Below are positions 23,015 to 32,388 of a stretch of 64,000 nucleotides of DNA, in pieces. Made by a program: the position numbers and the translations under genes. The stretch lies in NCBI RefSeq assembly GCF_020594515.1, contig NZ_JAJCTH010000001.1, positions 310,001 through 374,000 of the forward strand, in the 5' to 3' direction. A model generated the notes under the pieces. That model had not been told where the DNA came from. It searched no databases and saw nothing but the letters and a program-made list of their open reading frames with translations. Source of the DNA: Rhodoferax sp. U2-2l. Its GTDB lineage: Bacteria; Pseudomonadota; Gammaproteobacteria; Burkholderiales; Burkholderiaceae_C. How positions within the stretch are numbered: position 1 is the stretch's first letter; every line of letters starts with the position of its first letter.

Positions 23015-25498
23015 ATGCCCGTGCCTGACGTTCACTCACCCACCACGCCTGCGCTGCGACACCCGGCGTTGACGCCCACGCTGCTGGGTGTGTTGGCTGG
23101 CAGCGCGTTGCAGTTGCAACTGGCCGCGTTATGGTCCGGCAGGGTTTATCTGTTGCTGGTGCTGGCCGCCGTGGGCGCGTATGGGCTGATGGCGGTTGTT
23201 GGCAAGGCACACAGGCCGTCACCCGGCAGCCCGCTGGCCTGGGGCGGCGGTGTGTTGATCGCTGCGCTGCTGGCATTTGGCGCCACCGGTTGGCGCGCCA
23301 GCAGTTTTGCCAGCGGTGCGTTGAGCCCGGCGCTGGAGGGGCGTGACATCCGGGTCACGGGCGTGGTGTCAGGCTTGCCGCAATCGTTCGAGGGTGGCAC
23401 ACGCTTTCGGTTCGATCTGGCTGAGGCGGCGCTGGACGGCCAGAACGTGACCCTGCCACGCCGGTTGGAGCTGGCCTGGTATGCGGGTCCATTTGGCAGC
23501 CGCGAGACCAGTGACGAATCAGCCGACGAACTGAACCGTTTGCCCGAGCCGGTGCAGGCCGGGGAGCGCTGGCAGATGACGGTGCGCCTGAAAGCGCCGC
23601 ACGGTGGCGTGAACCCGCATGGGTTTGACTACGAGCTGTGGCAGTGGGAGCAGGGCGTGCAGGCCACCGGGTATGTGCGCACCGGGCGCAACGACCTGCC
23701 GCCCCAGCGCCTGGGGATGACCTGGCAGCATCCGGTGGATGCGTTGCGCCAGCGGGTGCGTGAGCGTATTTTTGCCAGCGTGCCCGCGCCGCAAGCCGCC
23801 GGCGTGATCGCAGCGTTGGTCACCGGCGACCAGCGCGCCATCGAGCGCGCCGACTGGGACGTGTTCCGCGCCACCGGCGTGGCCCATTTGATGAGCATCT
23901 CGGGTCTGCACATCAGCATGTTTGCCTGGTTGGCGGCCGCTGTGGTGGGCTGGCTTTGGCAACGCTCTGGCCGCCTGTGCCTGGCGCTGCCAGCGCCCAG
24001 CGCCGCCCTGGTGGGCGGGGTGCTGCTCGCCGGTGCCTACGCCTTGTTCAGCGGGTGGGGTGTGCCAGCGCAGCGCACGGTGCTGATGCTGGCCACGGTG
24101 GGGGCGCTGCGTCTGGCGGGCTGGCGCTGGCCGTGGCCGCAGGTGTGGCTGCTGGCCTGCGCGGTGGTGGTGGCGGTGGACCCGTGGGCGCTGCTGCAGG
24201 CCGGCTTCTGGCTGAGTTTTGTCGCGGTGGGGATCTTGTTTGCGTCGGATTCAGGCGCTGCCAGCCACAGGGACAAAGGGGCGCGGGGGCGGGTGGTGTC
24301 CTTGTTGCGCGAGCAATGGGTGATCACGCTGGCCCTTTCGCCGCTGGTGCTGCTGCTGTTTGGCCAGGTGTCGCTGGTGGGGCTGCTGGCCAATGCGCTG
24401 GCGATTCCTTGGGTGACGCTGCTGGTGACGCCGCTGGCCATGCTCGGTGTTCTGGTGCCCGGTGTGTGGGGCGTGGCGGCCTGGGCCGTGCAGGGCATGA
24501 GCGCGCTGCTGCACGTGCTGGCGGGCTGGCCTTGGGCGGTGCTGTCGATGGCGCAGGCACCGCTCTGGGCCGGGGTGGCGGGGGTGCTGGGCGGGCTGCT
24601 GCTGGCGCTGCGTTGGCCCTGGAGCCTGCGGCTGGCGGGCTTGCCGCTGTTGCTGCCGGTGCTGCTGTGGCAGGCACCGCGCCCACCGGCCAACCAGTTT
24701 GAACTGCTGGCGGCCGACGTCGGGCAAGGCAGCGCGGTGCTGGTGCGCACCCGCCACCATGCGCTGCTGTTTGACGCCGGTCCGCGATTTGGCAGCGACA
24801 GTGATGCCGGGCAGCGTGTGCTGGTGCCGCTGTTACGCGCCCTGGGCGTCCAGCTGAACAGCTTGCTGCTGAGCCACAGCGACAGCGACCACACCGGCGG
24901 CGCGCTGGCCGTTTTGATGACGCAGCCCCAAGCGCAGTTGCTCAGCTCGTTTGACAACGACGCGACTTTGCAGGCACTGCGCCCGGCCGAGCGCTGCGTG
25001 GCGGGCCAGCGGTGGCAGTGGGACGGGGTGGACTTCGAGGTGCTGCACCCGCAGGCGGCTGACTACGGGCAGGGCACCAAAACCAACGCCATGAGCTGTG
25101 TGTTGCGCATTTCCAACGGGCCCCAGACCGCGCTGCTGACGGGCGACATCGAGCAGGCGCAAGAGGCCCAACTGGTGCAGCGGCTGCCAGCGCCCAGCTT
25201 GCGTGCCGACGTGTTGCTGGTGCCGCACCATGGCAGCAAGTCGTCCAGCAGCGATCTGTTTTTGAGCGCGGTGCAGCCACGCCTTGCGTTGGTGCAGGCA
25301 GGCTATAGAAACCGTTTTGGGCATCCGGCGGGCCCTGTTTTGGTGCGATACGCGGCGTATGGTGCGCAAGTGGTCGCGACGCCCCAATGTGGTGCCGTGA
25401 CGTGGCAATCCTGGCAAGCCGAGGCGGTGCGCTGCCAGCGGGCGCTGGATCAGCGTTATTGGCGGCGTGACCTGGCTGCACTGGATGATCCGCCATGA
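23015..25498 (+). CDS. comEC: ComEC/Rec2 DNA internalisation channel
   Basis: Inner-membrane protein of 827 residues for natural transformation, moving single-stranded DNA into the cytoplasm. Parts in order: N-terminal DUF4131 region with several hydrophobic segments, the competence domain (GVIAALVTGDQRAIERADWDVFRATGVAHLMSISGLHISMFAW), a run of transmembrane helices to about residue 550, and a C-terminal metallo-beta-lactamase domain (LSHSDSDHTGG; LVPHHGSKSSSSD). Length fits the full three-part beta-proteobacterial form. ATG at 23015 after AGGCG. It stands 97 bases after the patatin gene. No other competence gene is in the window. Confidence 0.92.
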   Translation: MPVPDVHSPTTPALRHPALTPTLLGVLAGSALQLQLAALWSGRVYLLLVLAAVGAYGLMAVVGKAHRPSPGSPLAWGGGVLIAALLAFGATGWRASSFASGALSPALEGRDIRVTGVVSGLPQSFEGGTRFRFDLAEAALDGQNVTLPRRLELAWYAGPFGSRETSDESADELNRLPEPVQAGERWQMTVRLKAPHGGVNPHGFDYELWQWEQGVQATGYVRTGRNDLPPQRLGMTWQHPVDALRQRVRERIFASVPAPQAAGVIAALVTGDQRAIERADWDVFRATGVAHLMSISGLHISMFAWLAAAVVGWLWQRSGRLCLALPAPSAALVGGVLLAGAYALFSGWGVPAQRTVLMLATVGALRLAGWRWPWPQVWLLACAVVVAVDPWALLQAGFWLSFVAVGILFASDSGAASHRDKGARGRVVSLLREQWVITLALSPLVLLLFGQVSLVGLLANALAIPWVTLLVTPLAMLGVLVPGVWGVAAWAVQGMSALLHVLAGWPWAVLSMAQAPLWAGVAGVLGGLLLALRWPWSLRLAGLPLLLPVLLWQAPRPPANQFELLAADVGQGSAVLVRTRHHALLFDAGPRFGSDSDAGQRVLVPLLRALGVQLNSLLLSHSDSDHTGGALAVLMTQPQAQLLSSFDNDATLQALRPAERCVAGQRWQWDGVDFEVLHPQAADYGQGTKTNAMSCVLRISNGPQTALLTGDIEQAQEAQLVQRLPAPSLRADVLLVPHHGSKSSSSDLFLSAVQPRLALVQAGYRNRFGHPAGPVLVRYAAYGAQVVATPQCGAVTWQSWQAEAVRCQRALDQRYWRRDLAALDDPP

Positions 25499-25629
25499 CA
25501 CGGGCGTTTGGCCCCTTCTGAGCGTGAGCTGGCCGTCAGGAAAAAGGGAAAGAATGCAGCGAAGAATAGCGCGCCAGCGTCCGGCAGCTGGCCCAAAGCT
25601 TGCTATCCTTTGAACAGGAGAAGATATTC

Positions 25630-27174
25630 ATGCAGAAATTTGACGAGATGTACACGCAGTTGCCCTATGAGTTCTTCACCCATGGCGCGCAAATCCGCGA
25701 TCACTACAAAATTTACGACGAATGGCTGGCCCGGCAACCGGGCGACATGATGGCCAAGCGTCGCGCTGAAGCCGAGATGATCTTCCGCCGCGTCGGCATC
25801 ACCTTTGCGGTGTATGGCGACAAAGACGAGGATGGTGCCGGTACCGAGCGGCTCATTCCGTTTGATTTGATCCCGCGCATCGTGCCCGCCAACGAGTGGC
25901 GCATGCTGGAAGCCGGGCTGACGCAGCGGGTCAACGCACTGAACCGCTTTCTGCATGACATCTACCACGATCAAGAGATTCTGAAAGCCGGTCACATCCC
26001 GCGTGAGCAGATTGAGCAAAACGCCCAGTTCCGCCCGCAGATGATGGGGGTGGATGTGCCCAACCAGGTGTATTCACAGATTTCGGGCATCGACATGGTG
26101 CGCGCCCCGGATGCGCAAGGCAAAGGCGAGTACTACGTGCTGGAAGACAACCTGCGCGTGCCCAGCGGCGTGAGCTACATGCTGGAAGACCGCAAGATGA
26201 TGATGCGGCTCTTTCCCGACCTGTTCAACAAACACCGGGTGGCGCCCATCGCCCATTACCCCGATTTGCTGCTGGAGACCCTGCGTGAAAGCAGCCCGGC
26301 CACCACCGCAGAACCCACCGTGGTGGTGCTCACCCCTGGTATGTACAACAGCGCCTATTTTGAGCACGCCTTTTTGGCGCAGCAGATGGGGGTCGAGCTG
26401 GTGGAAGGTCAGGACTTGTTTTGCAAAGACAACTTCTGCTACATGCGCACCACCCGCGGCCCGCAGCGGGTGGACGTGATTTACCGCCGTGTGGATGATG
26501 ACTTTTTGGACCCGACTGTGTTCCGCCCCAAGTCAACACTGGGTTGCGCTGGTCTGCTGGATGTGTACAAGGCTGGCCATGTGAGCATCTGCAACGGGGT
26601 CGGCACGGGTGTGGCCGACGACAAGTCGATCTACCCCTATGTGCCCAAAATGATTGAGTTCTACCTGGGCGAAAAACCCATCCTGAACAACGTGCCCACC
26701 TACATGTGCCGCAACAAGGACGACTTTGCCTATGTGATTGCCAACATGAAAGACCTGGTGGTCAAAGAGGTGCACGGCGCCGGTGGCTACGGCATGCTGG
26801 TGGGCCCGGCCGCCACCAAGGCCGAGGTGGAAGACTTCAAAAAGGCCGTGGCGGCCAACCCCAGTGGCTACATCGCCCAGCCCACGTTGAGCCTGTCGAG
26901 CTGCCCGACCTTTGTGGAAAGCGGCATCGCCCCGCGCCATATCGACCTGCGGCCCTATGTGCTGAGCGGTAAAACGGTGGAAATGGTGCCCGGCGGCCTG
27001 ACCCGCGTGGCCCTCAAAGACGGCTCGTTGGTGGTGAACTCCTCCCAGGGTGGTGGCACCAAGGACACCTGGATTCTGGAAGACGACCGCTCAGCCGCCG
27101 CCCACGCCGCCCAGGCGCTGACGACGCAGACGCAATCGCAAAGCTCGTCCAGCACCGACGCTGCTGCCGCCTAG
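25630..27174 (+). CDS. circularly permuted ATP-grasp protein (type 2)
   Basis: Cytoplasmic protein of 514 residues of the CP-ATPgrasp_2 (old DUF404/DUF407) family, predicted to ligate an amino acid or small peptide using ATP. Landmarks: FDEMYTQLPYEFFTHG, GITFAVYGD, ALNRFLHDIYHDQEIL, YVLEDNLRVPSGVSYMLEDRKMMMRLFP, and VHGAGGYGMLVGPAAT. The ATG at 25630 was chosen because CAGGAGAAG lies about 10 bases upstream; an in-frame TTG at 25600 is possible. The alpha-E gene follows after 36 bases, a conserved pairing. In many genomes a transglutaminase-like protease gene joins them; here none is adjacent. The C-terminal Gln/Ser-rich tail is probably flexible. Confidence 0.9.
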   Translation: MQKFDEMYTQLPYEFFTHGAQIRDHYKIYDEWLARQPGDMMAKRRAEAEMIFRRVGITFAVYGDKDEDGAGTERLIPFDLIPRIVPANEWRMLEAGLTQRVNALNRFLHDIYHDQEILKAGHIPREQIEQNAQFRPQMMGVDVPNQVYSQISGIDMVRAPDAQGKGEYYVLEDNLRVPSGVSYMLEDRKMMMRLFPDLFNKHRVAPIAHYPDLLLETLRESSPATTAEPTVVVLTPGMYNSAYFEHAFLAQQMGVELVEGQDLFCKDNFCYMRTTRGPQRVDVIYRRVDDDFLDPTVFRPKSTLGCAGLLDVYKAGHVSICNGVGTGVADDKSIYPYVPKMIEFYLGEKPILNNVPTYMCRNKDDFAYVIANMKDLVVKEVHGAGGYGMLVGPAATKAEVEDFKKAVAANPSGYIAQPTLSLSSCPTFVESGIAPRHIDLRPYVLSGKTVEMVPGGLTRVALKDGSLVVNSSQGGGTKDTWILEDDRSAAAHAAQALTTQTQSQSSSSTDAAAA

Positions 27175-27210
27175 CGACCTGGCCGCCAACGCTTCCCAAG
27201 AAAGATATTT

Positions 27211-28170
27211 ATGCTGTCACGAACCGCCGACCACCTGTTCTGGATGAACCGTTATACCGAGCGCGCCGAAAACACCGCACGCCTGCTCGATGTGAATTAC
27301 CAAACCTCGCTGCTGCCGCAATCCGAGGCCGTGGCGCTGGCGGGCTGGCAAGGCCTGCTCTCCATCAGCGAGCTGATGTTCACCTACAAGGAAAAACACG
27401 GCGAGATCAACGCCCGCAAGGTGATGGACTTCATGGTCAAGGACGAGACCAACCCGTCCAGCATCCTGTCCTGCCTGACCGCTGCACGTGAGAACGCCCG
27501 CGCCGTGCGTGGCGCGCTCACCACCGAGGTGTGGGAAACGCTGAACCAGACCTGGCTGGAAGTCAAACGCAAGGTCAAGGCTGGCGAGTTTGAAGAAGAC
27601 CCGGCGCAATTTTTTGACTGGGTCAAGTTCCGCTCGCATTTGTCACGCGGCGTCACCGTGGGCACCATGCTGATGGACGAGGCGCTGTATTTCATGCGCC
27701 TGGGCACCTTTCTGGAGCGTGCCGACAACACGGCACGGCTGGTGGATGTGAAGTTCCACGCGGTGGAAAGTGACTTTTACGGCACCGCCAACGGCAAAGA
27801 CCAAGAGTACGACTTCTACCACTGGAGCGCCATTTTGCGCAGCGTCAGCGGTTTTGAGGTGTACCGCAAGGTCTACCGCGACGTGATCAAACCCGAGCGT
27901 GTGGCCGAGTTGCTGATCCTGCGCCAGGACATGCCGCGCAGCCTGCATTCGTGCCTGAACGAGGTGGTGGCTAACCTGCAGATGGTGGCCAACGACCAAT
28001 CGTCAGAAACCCAACGCCGGGCCGGCAAGCTGCGCAGCGAATTGCAGTACGGCCGCATTGACGAAATTCTGGCCACCGGCCTGCACGCTTACCTGACACA
28101 GTTTCTCGACAGGGTCAACGACCTGGGCGTCCACATCAGCCGCGACTTCCTGATCCCCACCCCGGTTTAG
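27211..28170 (+). CDS. alpha-E domain protein (DUF403)
   Basis: All-helical protein of 319 residues, the alpha-E family always found near CP-ATP-grasp genes. The N-terminus MLSRTADHLFWMNRYTERAENTARLLDV is diagnostic; the second half repeats the theme with YFMRLGTFLERADNTARLVDVK. It probably forms a complex with, or hands substrate to, the ATP-grasp ligase encoded 36 bases upstream. AGAAAGATATTT precedes the ATG. The biochemical role is unproven in any organism I know. The next gene, a c-di-GMP sensor, begins 16 bases after the stop, so all three may share a transcript. Confidence 0.92.
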   Translation: MLSRTADHLFWMNRYTERAENTARLLDVNYQTSLLPQSEAVALAGWQGLLSISELMFTYKEKHGEINARKVMDFMVKDETNPSSILSCLTAARENARAVRGALTTEVWETLNQTWLEVKRKVKAGEFEEDPAQFFDWVKFRSHLSRGVTVGTMLMDEALYFMRLGTFLERADNTARLVDVKFHAVESDFYGTANGKDQEYDFYHWSAILRSVSGFEVYRKVYRDVIKPERVAELLILRQDMPRSLHSCLNEVVANLQMVANDQSSETQRRAGKLRSELQYGRIDEILATGLHAYLTQFLDRVNDLGVHISRDFLIPTPV

Positions 28171-28186
28171 GGGGGTGGGGCTGGCG

Positions 28187-31100
28187 ATGTTGTCGCACAT
28201 GAGTCCGCTGCTGGGGCCGATTGCTGCGTGGTTGGGGCGCCTGAGCGTCAGCCGCAAGCTGACCCTGATTTACCTGCTGGATCTGACGGCGGTGATCTTT
28301 GTCTCCGGCATTCTGATCAACGAAAAGTACCTGGCCATTGACTTCGCCCGCAAGGAGCTGGTGGGCGTGGCCTACACCAACGCGGTGCGCGACGTGTTGA
28401 TGCCGCAGGTTGGCACACCCGGTCTGGCCCAGGTCGACACCACCGCTGCGCGGCATCGGCTGGCGTCCCAGCGCGCGCAGGATGAGGTGCTGCAGTCGCA
28501 GGTGGACAGCCAGGCGTTTGTCGACAGCCTGGGCGCCACGGCCCCTGCCGGGCAGCCGCTGCCGGACGCGCTGAAGCCCACCATCGCCCAGGCCCGCAGC
28601 CTGATCACCACCGTGGGTAACCAGTCGAATCTGATCCTGGACCCGGATCTGGACAGTTACTACAACATGTCGCTGGTGGTGCTGCGTTTCCCGGAACTGG
28701 TGGAGGTGCTGTTTGAAACCGCTCAGGCGGTTGATCAACCCGGCGCCAAAGCCGGGCTGGCCTCCTCCCTGCAGGGCACCACGCTGCTGATTCTGGCCGG
28801 GCGCCTGGATGCCATCCGCCAGGGCATCACCTCTGACTACAGCCAGGCCTATGCCGCGGGCAGCCCCGCGCTCAAGGCGGCATTACAAACACACCAGCGT
28901 GCGCTGGATGATCAACTGGGCCGACTGCTGGGTCAGGTGCAAAAGGCGTCCGAGCAGGGGGTGCAGCCGCAAGACCGCCAGGCCATTGCCGCCACCTATG
29001 GCGCAGCGCTGGACGCGCTCAACGCGGCCTGGGGGGCGTCGGCGCAGGCGCTGGAAGGCTTGTTGCAGGCGCGCGTCAGCACCTTGTTTCAGAAGATGTG
29101 GCTGCATCTGGGCACCGCGCTGGCGCTGCTGGTGGCCATTCTGAGCGTGGTCTACACCGTGGCGCGGCTGATCTCGCGGCCTTTGCAGCAGTTGGCCAGT
29201 GTGGCCAACGCTGTGCGCCAGAGCGGCAACTACAACCTGCGCGCGCAGTGGGCCAGCCAGGACGAAATCGGCCACCTGGTGCAGACCTTCAACAGCATGC
29301 TGGCGCAACTGGATCAGGACCGCAGCGCGCGCGAAGAGTTGGCCGCCAGTGCACGTGCGGCGCGGGCCCAGGCCGAGCTGCTGGAGTCGATTCCGGTGGC
29401 GATGATGGTCACCTCGATCCCCGAGCACCAGGTGTTGCACGCCAATGAGGGCGCGCAGCCCTGGTTGGCCGGCTGCATCACCGACCCCTGGCACAAGGGG
29501 CTGGAGCCGGGTGTGCGCGCACGATTTTTCCAGCAACTCTCTGACCGGGACCAGATTGATGAGTTCGAGGTGCGCTGGCTCGGCGGTACCGAGTCGTCGT
29601 GGGCGGTGCTGTCGGCGCGGCGCCTGAGTTTTCAGGGGCAGGATGCGGTGCTGACCACCTTCACGCCCATCAACGTGCTCAAGATCATGGAGCAGCGCAT
29701 GGAGCTGTGGGCCAAGGTGTTTGAGGCCTCCAGCGAAGGCATCATCATCATGGACAGCCAGCAGCGGGTGCTCAGCGTCAACCGGGCCTACTGCCGGGCC
29801 ACCTCGTACGATTTTTACGAGGTGGTGGGCGAGCATCTGGGCCGCCTGCTGGGGCACCAGCCGCACGACACGCCCGAAGATCTGGCCGACGCGCTGGATG
29901 CTGCCGTCCTGTCAGACATGACCCGTACCATCCACAAACGCAACGAGTGGCAGGGCGAAGTGCTGCTGCGCAAGCGCAGCGGCGACACCTACCCGGCCTG
30001 GCTGATGATCTCGGCGGTGCGCGAATCCAGCCACCAGGAAGAAATCTCGCATTTCATCTGCATCGCCATCGACATCACGGACCGCAAACGCACCGAAGCG
30101 CGGGTCAAGTTCCTGGCGCACCACGATGTGCTGACCGAGCTGCCCAACCGCGCCCTGTGTGTGGAAACGCTGGACGCCGCCCTGAAGCAGGCGCGCAGCA
30201 GCGGCGAATGTGTGGCGGTGCTGTTCATTGACCTGGACCGTTTCAAGACCATCAACGACACGCTGGGCCACCACGTAGGCGACGGCTTGCTGCAGTCGGT
30301 GGCGCAGCGGCTCAAGCAGGCGGTGCGCGCCGGTGATTTGGTCAGCCGCCTGGGTGGTGATGAATTTGTGGTGATCCTGCGCAACCTGCAGGACGGCGCC
30401 CAGGCACGCTGGCAGGCCGAGCAGCGCCTGATCCCGCTGATCCGCCAGCCGCACCGGGTACAGGGGCACGAGCTCAATGTGTCGTGCAGCGTCGGCATTG
30501 CCATCTACCCCACCGACGGCCATGACCTGGTGGAGCTGATGCGCCGGGCCGACGCCGCCATGTACGAGGCCAAAACCTCGGGCCGCGACACCGCCCGCGT
30601 GTTCGACGTCTCCATCGACATGGCGATCCGCGAGCGCCAGACGCTGGAGCAGCAACTGCGCCTGGCGCTGGACCGGGGGGAATTCACCCTGCATTACCAG
30701 CCCCAGGTGGACGCCATCACCCAACAGGTGGTGGGTGTCGAGGCCTTGCTGCGCTGGCACAGCCCCGAGTTGGGCCCCATCTCGCCGTCCACGTTTATCC
30801 CGGTCGCTGAAGAATGTGGCCTGATCCAGCCGATCGGCCGTTGGGTGATCAACGAAGCCTGTCGGCAAACGGCGCAATGGCAGGTGTTGGGCCTGGCCGA
30901 ACTGGACATGTCGATCAACCTGTCGGCCGCGCAGCTGGCGGACCCGGACCTGGTGTCGATGGTGCGCGAGTGTCTTGAGCGCCACGGCTGTGATGCCACC
31001 CGGCTGGTGATGGAAATCACCGAATCGCACCTGATGGCCGACCCGGCGGCGGCCAGCGACAAGCTCATGGCCATCAAGGCGCTCGGGCTGCAGTTGTCGA

Positions 31101-31432
31101 TTGACGACTTTGGCACCGGCTACTCCAGCCTGGCCTACCTGAAACGCTTTCCGATTGACGAACTGAAAATCGACAAGTCGTTTGTGCAGTCGATGCTGGA
31201 CGACCCGGCGGACCTGGCCATCGTGCGCTCGATTGTGGCGCTGGGCCATGCGCTTGGCCTGCGGCTGGTGGCCGAAGGCGTGGAGACGTCAGCGCAGGCC
31301 GAACAACTCAAGGTGTTGGGCTGTGACGAGCTGCAGGGCTATTATTTTTCAAGACCCTTGAGCGCGCAGGCGCTGGCGCAGCAGTTGTTTCGTGGACTGC
31401 GCATGGTGGACGAAAGGCGCGCCACTGTTTGA
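28187..31432 (+). CDS. membrane sensor with HAMP, PAS, GGDEF and EAL domains
   Basis: Large signalling protein of 1081 residues. Transmembrane helix near 25-45 (LTLIYLLDLTAVIFVSGILI), a periplasmic sensor of about 260 residues, a second helix near 305-330 (LGTALALLVAILSVVYTVA), then HAMP (RLISRPLQQLASVAN). Two PAS-like domains follow (around 395-500 and 510-640). GGDEF is canonical (GGDEF near 723-727) and EAL complete (EAL near 852, IDDFGTGYSSLAYL). It could make or degrade c-di-GMP in response to an external cue. I chose the ATG at 28187 because GGGTGGGG stands upstream; GTG at 28175 is possible. Confidence 0.9.
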   Translation: MLSHMSPLLGPIAAWLGRLSVSRKLTLIYLLDLTAVIFVSGILINEKYLAIDFARKELVGVAYTNAVRDVLMPQVGTPGLAQVDTTAARHRLASQRAQDEVLQSQVDSQAFVDSLGATAPAGQPLPDALKPTIAQARSLITTVGNQSNLILDPDLDSYYNMSLVVLRFPELVEVLFETAQAVDQPGAKAGLASSLQGTTLLILAGRLDAIRQGITSDYSQAYAAGSPALKAALQTHQRALDDQLGRLLGQVQKASEQGVQPQDRQAIAATYGAALDALNAAWGASAQALEGLLQARVSTLFQKMWLHLGTALALLVAILSVVYTVARLISRPLQQLASVANAVRQSGNYNLRAQWASQDEIGHLVQTFNSMLAQLDQDRSAREELAASARAARAQAELLESIPVAMMVTSIPEHQVLHANEGAQPWLAGCITDPWHKGLEPGVRARFFQQLSDRDQIDEFEVRWLGGTESSWAVLSARRLSFQGQDAVLTTFTPINVLKIMEQRMELWAKVFEASSEGIIIMDSQQRVLSVNRAYCRATSYDFYEVVGEHLGRLLGHQPHDTPEDLADALDAAVLSDMTRTIHKRNEWQGEVLLRKRSGDTYPAWLMISAVRESSHQEEISHFICIAIDITDRKRTEARVKFLAHHDVLTELPNRALCVETLDAALKQARSSGECVAVLFIDLDRFKTINDTLGHHVGDGLLQSVAQRLKQAVRAGDLVSRLGGDEFVVILRNLQDGAQARWQAEQRLIPLIRQPHRVQGHELNVSCSVGIAIYPTDGHDLVELMRRADAAMYEAKTSGRDTARVFDVSIDMAIRERQTLEQQLRLALDRGEFTLHYQPQVDAITQQVVGVEALLRWHSPELGPISPSTFIPVAEECGLIQPIGRWVINEACRQTAQWQVLGLAELDMSINLSAAQLADPDLVSMVRECLERHGCDATRLVMEITESHLMADPAAASDKLMAIKALGLQLSIDDFGTGYSSLAYLKRFPIDELKIDKSFVQSMLDDPADLAIVRSIVALGHALGLRLVAEGVETSAQAEQLKVLGCDELQGYYFSRPLSAQALAQQLFRGLRMVDERRATV

Positions 31433-31490
31433 TCGGATCGAGCGCTTCAGGGCGCTTTCATGGCAATAATAGGGGCTAGGAGCCTTGCCC

Positions 31491-32360
31491 ATGACCACCC
31501 GAGATTTGAGCCGTGAACTGGAAGCCGCACGTGATGCGGGACCGGTCAAAGATATCGTGATTCCCCCTTGCCCGCACCTGCTGGTGCAGTTGCAAAACGA
31601 ACTGTCCCAGGCGGACCCCAACCCGCACCGGGTGGCCGACATTGCTGGCGGTGATGTGGCCATGGCGGCTGCGCTGATCAAAATCGCCAACAGTTCGCTG
31701 TATGCGCGGCGCGAGCCGGTCAATTCGGTAGGCCAGGCCATTGCCATGCTGGGTGTCAAACCCACCGCCACCATCCTGACCGGTTTTTTGCTGCGCAACG
31801 CGATTCGCATCGACCCGACGCTGATCGAGCATTTCTGGGAGTCATCGACCCGCCGCAGCCTGGCCATGGCGCACATCGCCCGGCAGATGTACGGCGTGGA
31901 CGTTGACATGGCCAAGACGTGCGGGCTGTTTTTCCATGTCGGCATTCCGGTGATGCTGCAAGGTTTGCGCGGCTACAAAAGCACGCTGATCGAGGCCATG
32001 GCGCGCCGCGACCGGACCTTTGTGCAGACCGAAAACGCCGTCCACCGCACCGACCACGCGGTGGTGGGCGCCATCGTGGCGAAAACCTGGCGTCTGCCTG
32101 CCACGGTGGTGCATGCGGTGCGGCTACACCATGACACGGCCGTGTTGCACGACGCCAGCGTGCCCGAAGAGGTGCGTCAGCTGGTTGCCATTGCCATCAT
32201 TGCCGACCATCTGGTGGCCCAGCACGAGGGGCTGAAAGACCAGCGCGAGTGGTCGCAGTTTGGCCCGCAGTCGATGGCGTTCTTGCAGATTGACGTCAAC
32301 GAGGTCGACGTCTGGGTGGACGAGCTTTACCTGGACTTTGAAGCGGTGGTGGTGGCCTGA
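31491..32360 (+). CDS. HDOD domain protein
   Basis: Stand-alone HDOD protein of 289 residues. Core pattern: IVIPPCPHLLVQLQNELSQADPNPHRVADIAGGDVAMAAALIKIANSSLY, then GVKPTATILTGFLLRNAI, WESSTRRSLAMAHIAR and CGLFFHVGIPVML (the altered HD site). Start set at the ATG 31491 because AGGAG lies 8 bases upstream; an in-frame TTG at 31485 adds two residues. It follows the GGDEF-EAL sensor by 58 bases on the same strand, so it may act in the same pathway. It is the fourth HDOD protein in this window. Confidence 0.85.
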   Translation: MTTRDLSRELEAARDAGPVKDIVIPPCPHLLVQLQNELSQADPNPHRVADIAGGDVAMAAALIKIANSSLYARREPVNSVGQAIAMLGVKPTATILTGFLLRNAIRIDPTLIEHFWESSTRRSLAMAHIARQMYGVDVDMAKTCGLFFHVGIPVMLQGLRGYKSTLIEAMARRDRTFVQTENAVHRTDHAVVGAIVAKTWRLPATVVHAVRLHHDTAVLHDASVPEEVRQLVAIAIIADHLVAQHEGLKDQREWSQFGPQSMAFLQIDVNEVDVWVDELYLDFEAVVVA

Positions 32361-32388
32361 GCCTGTTGACCCGGATGCCAGGTGAGCC

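Noticed and set aside
29912..31249. 445-codon minus-strand ORF opposite the membrane GGDEF-EAL gene
   Set aside because: Shadow of the GGDEF and EAL coding region; no start signal or motif.
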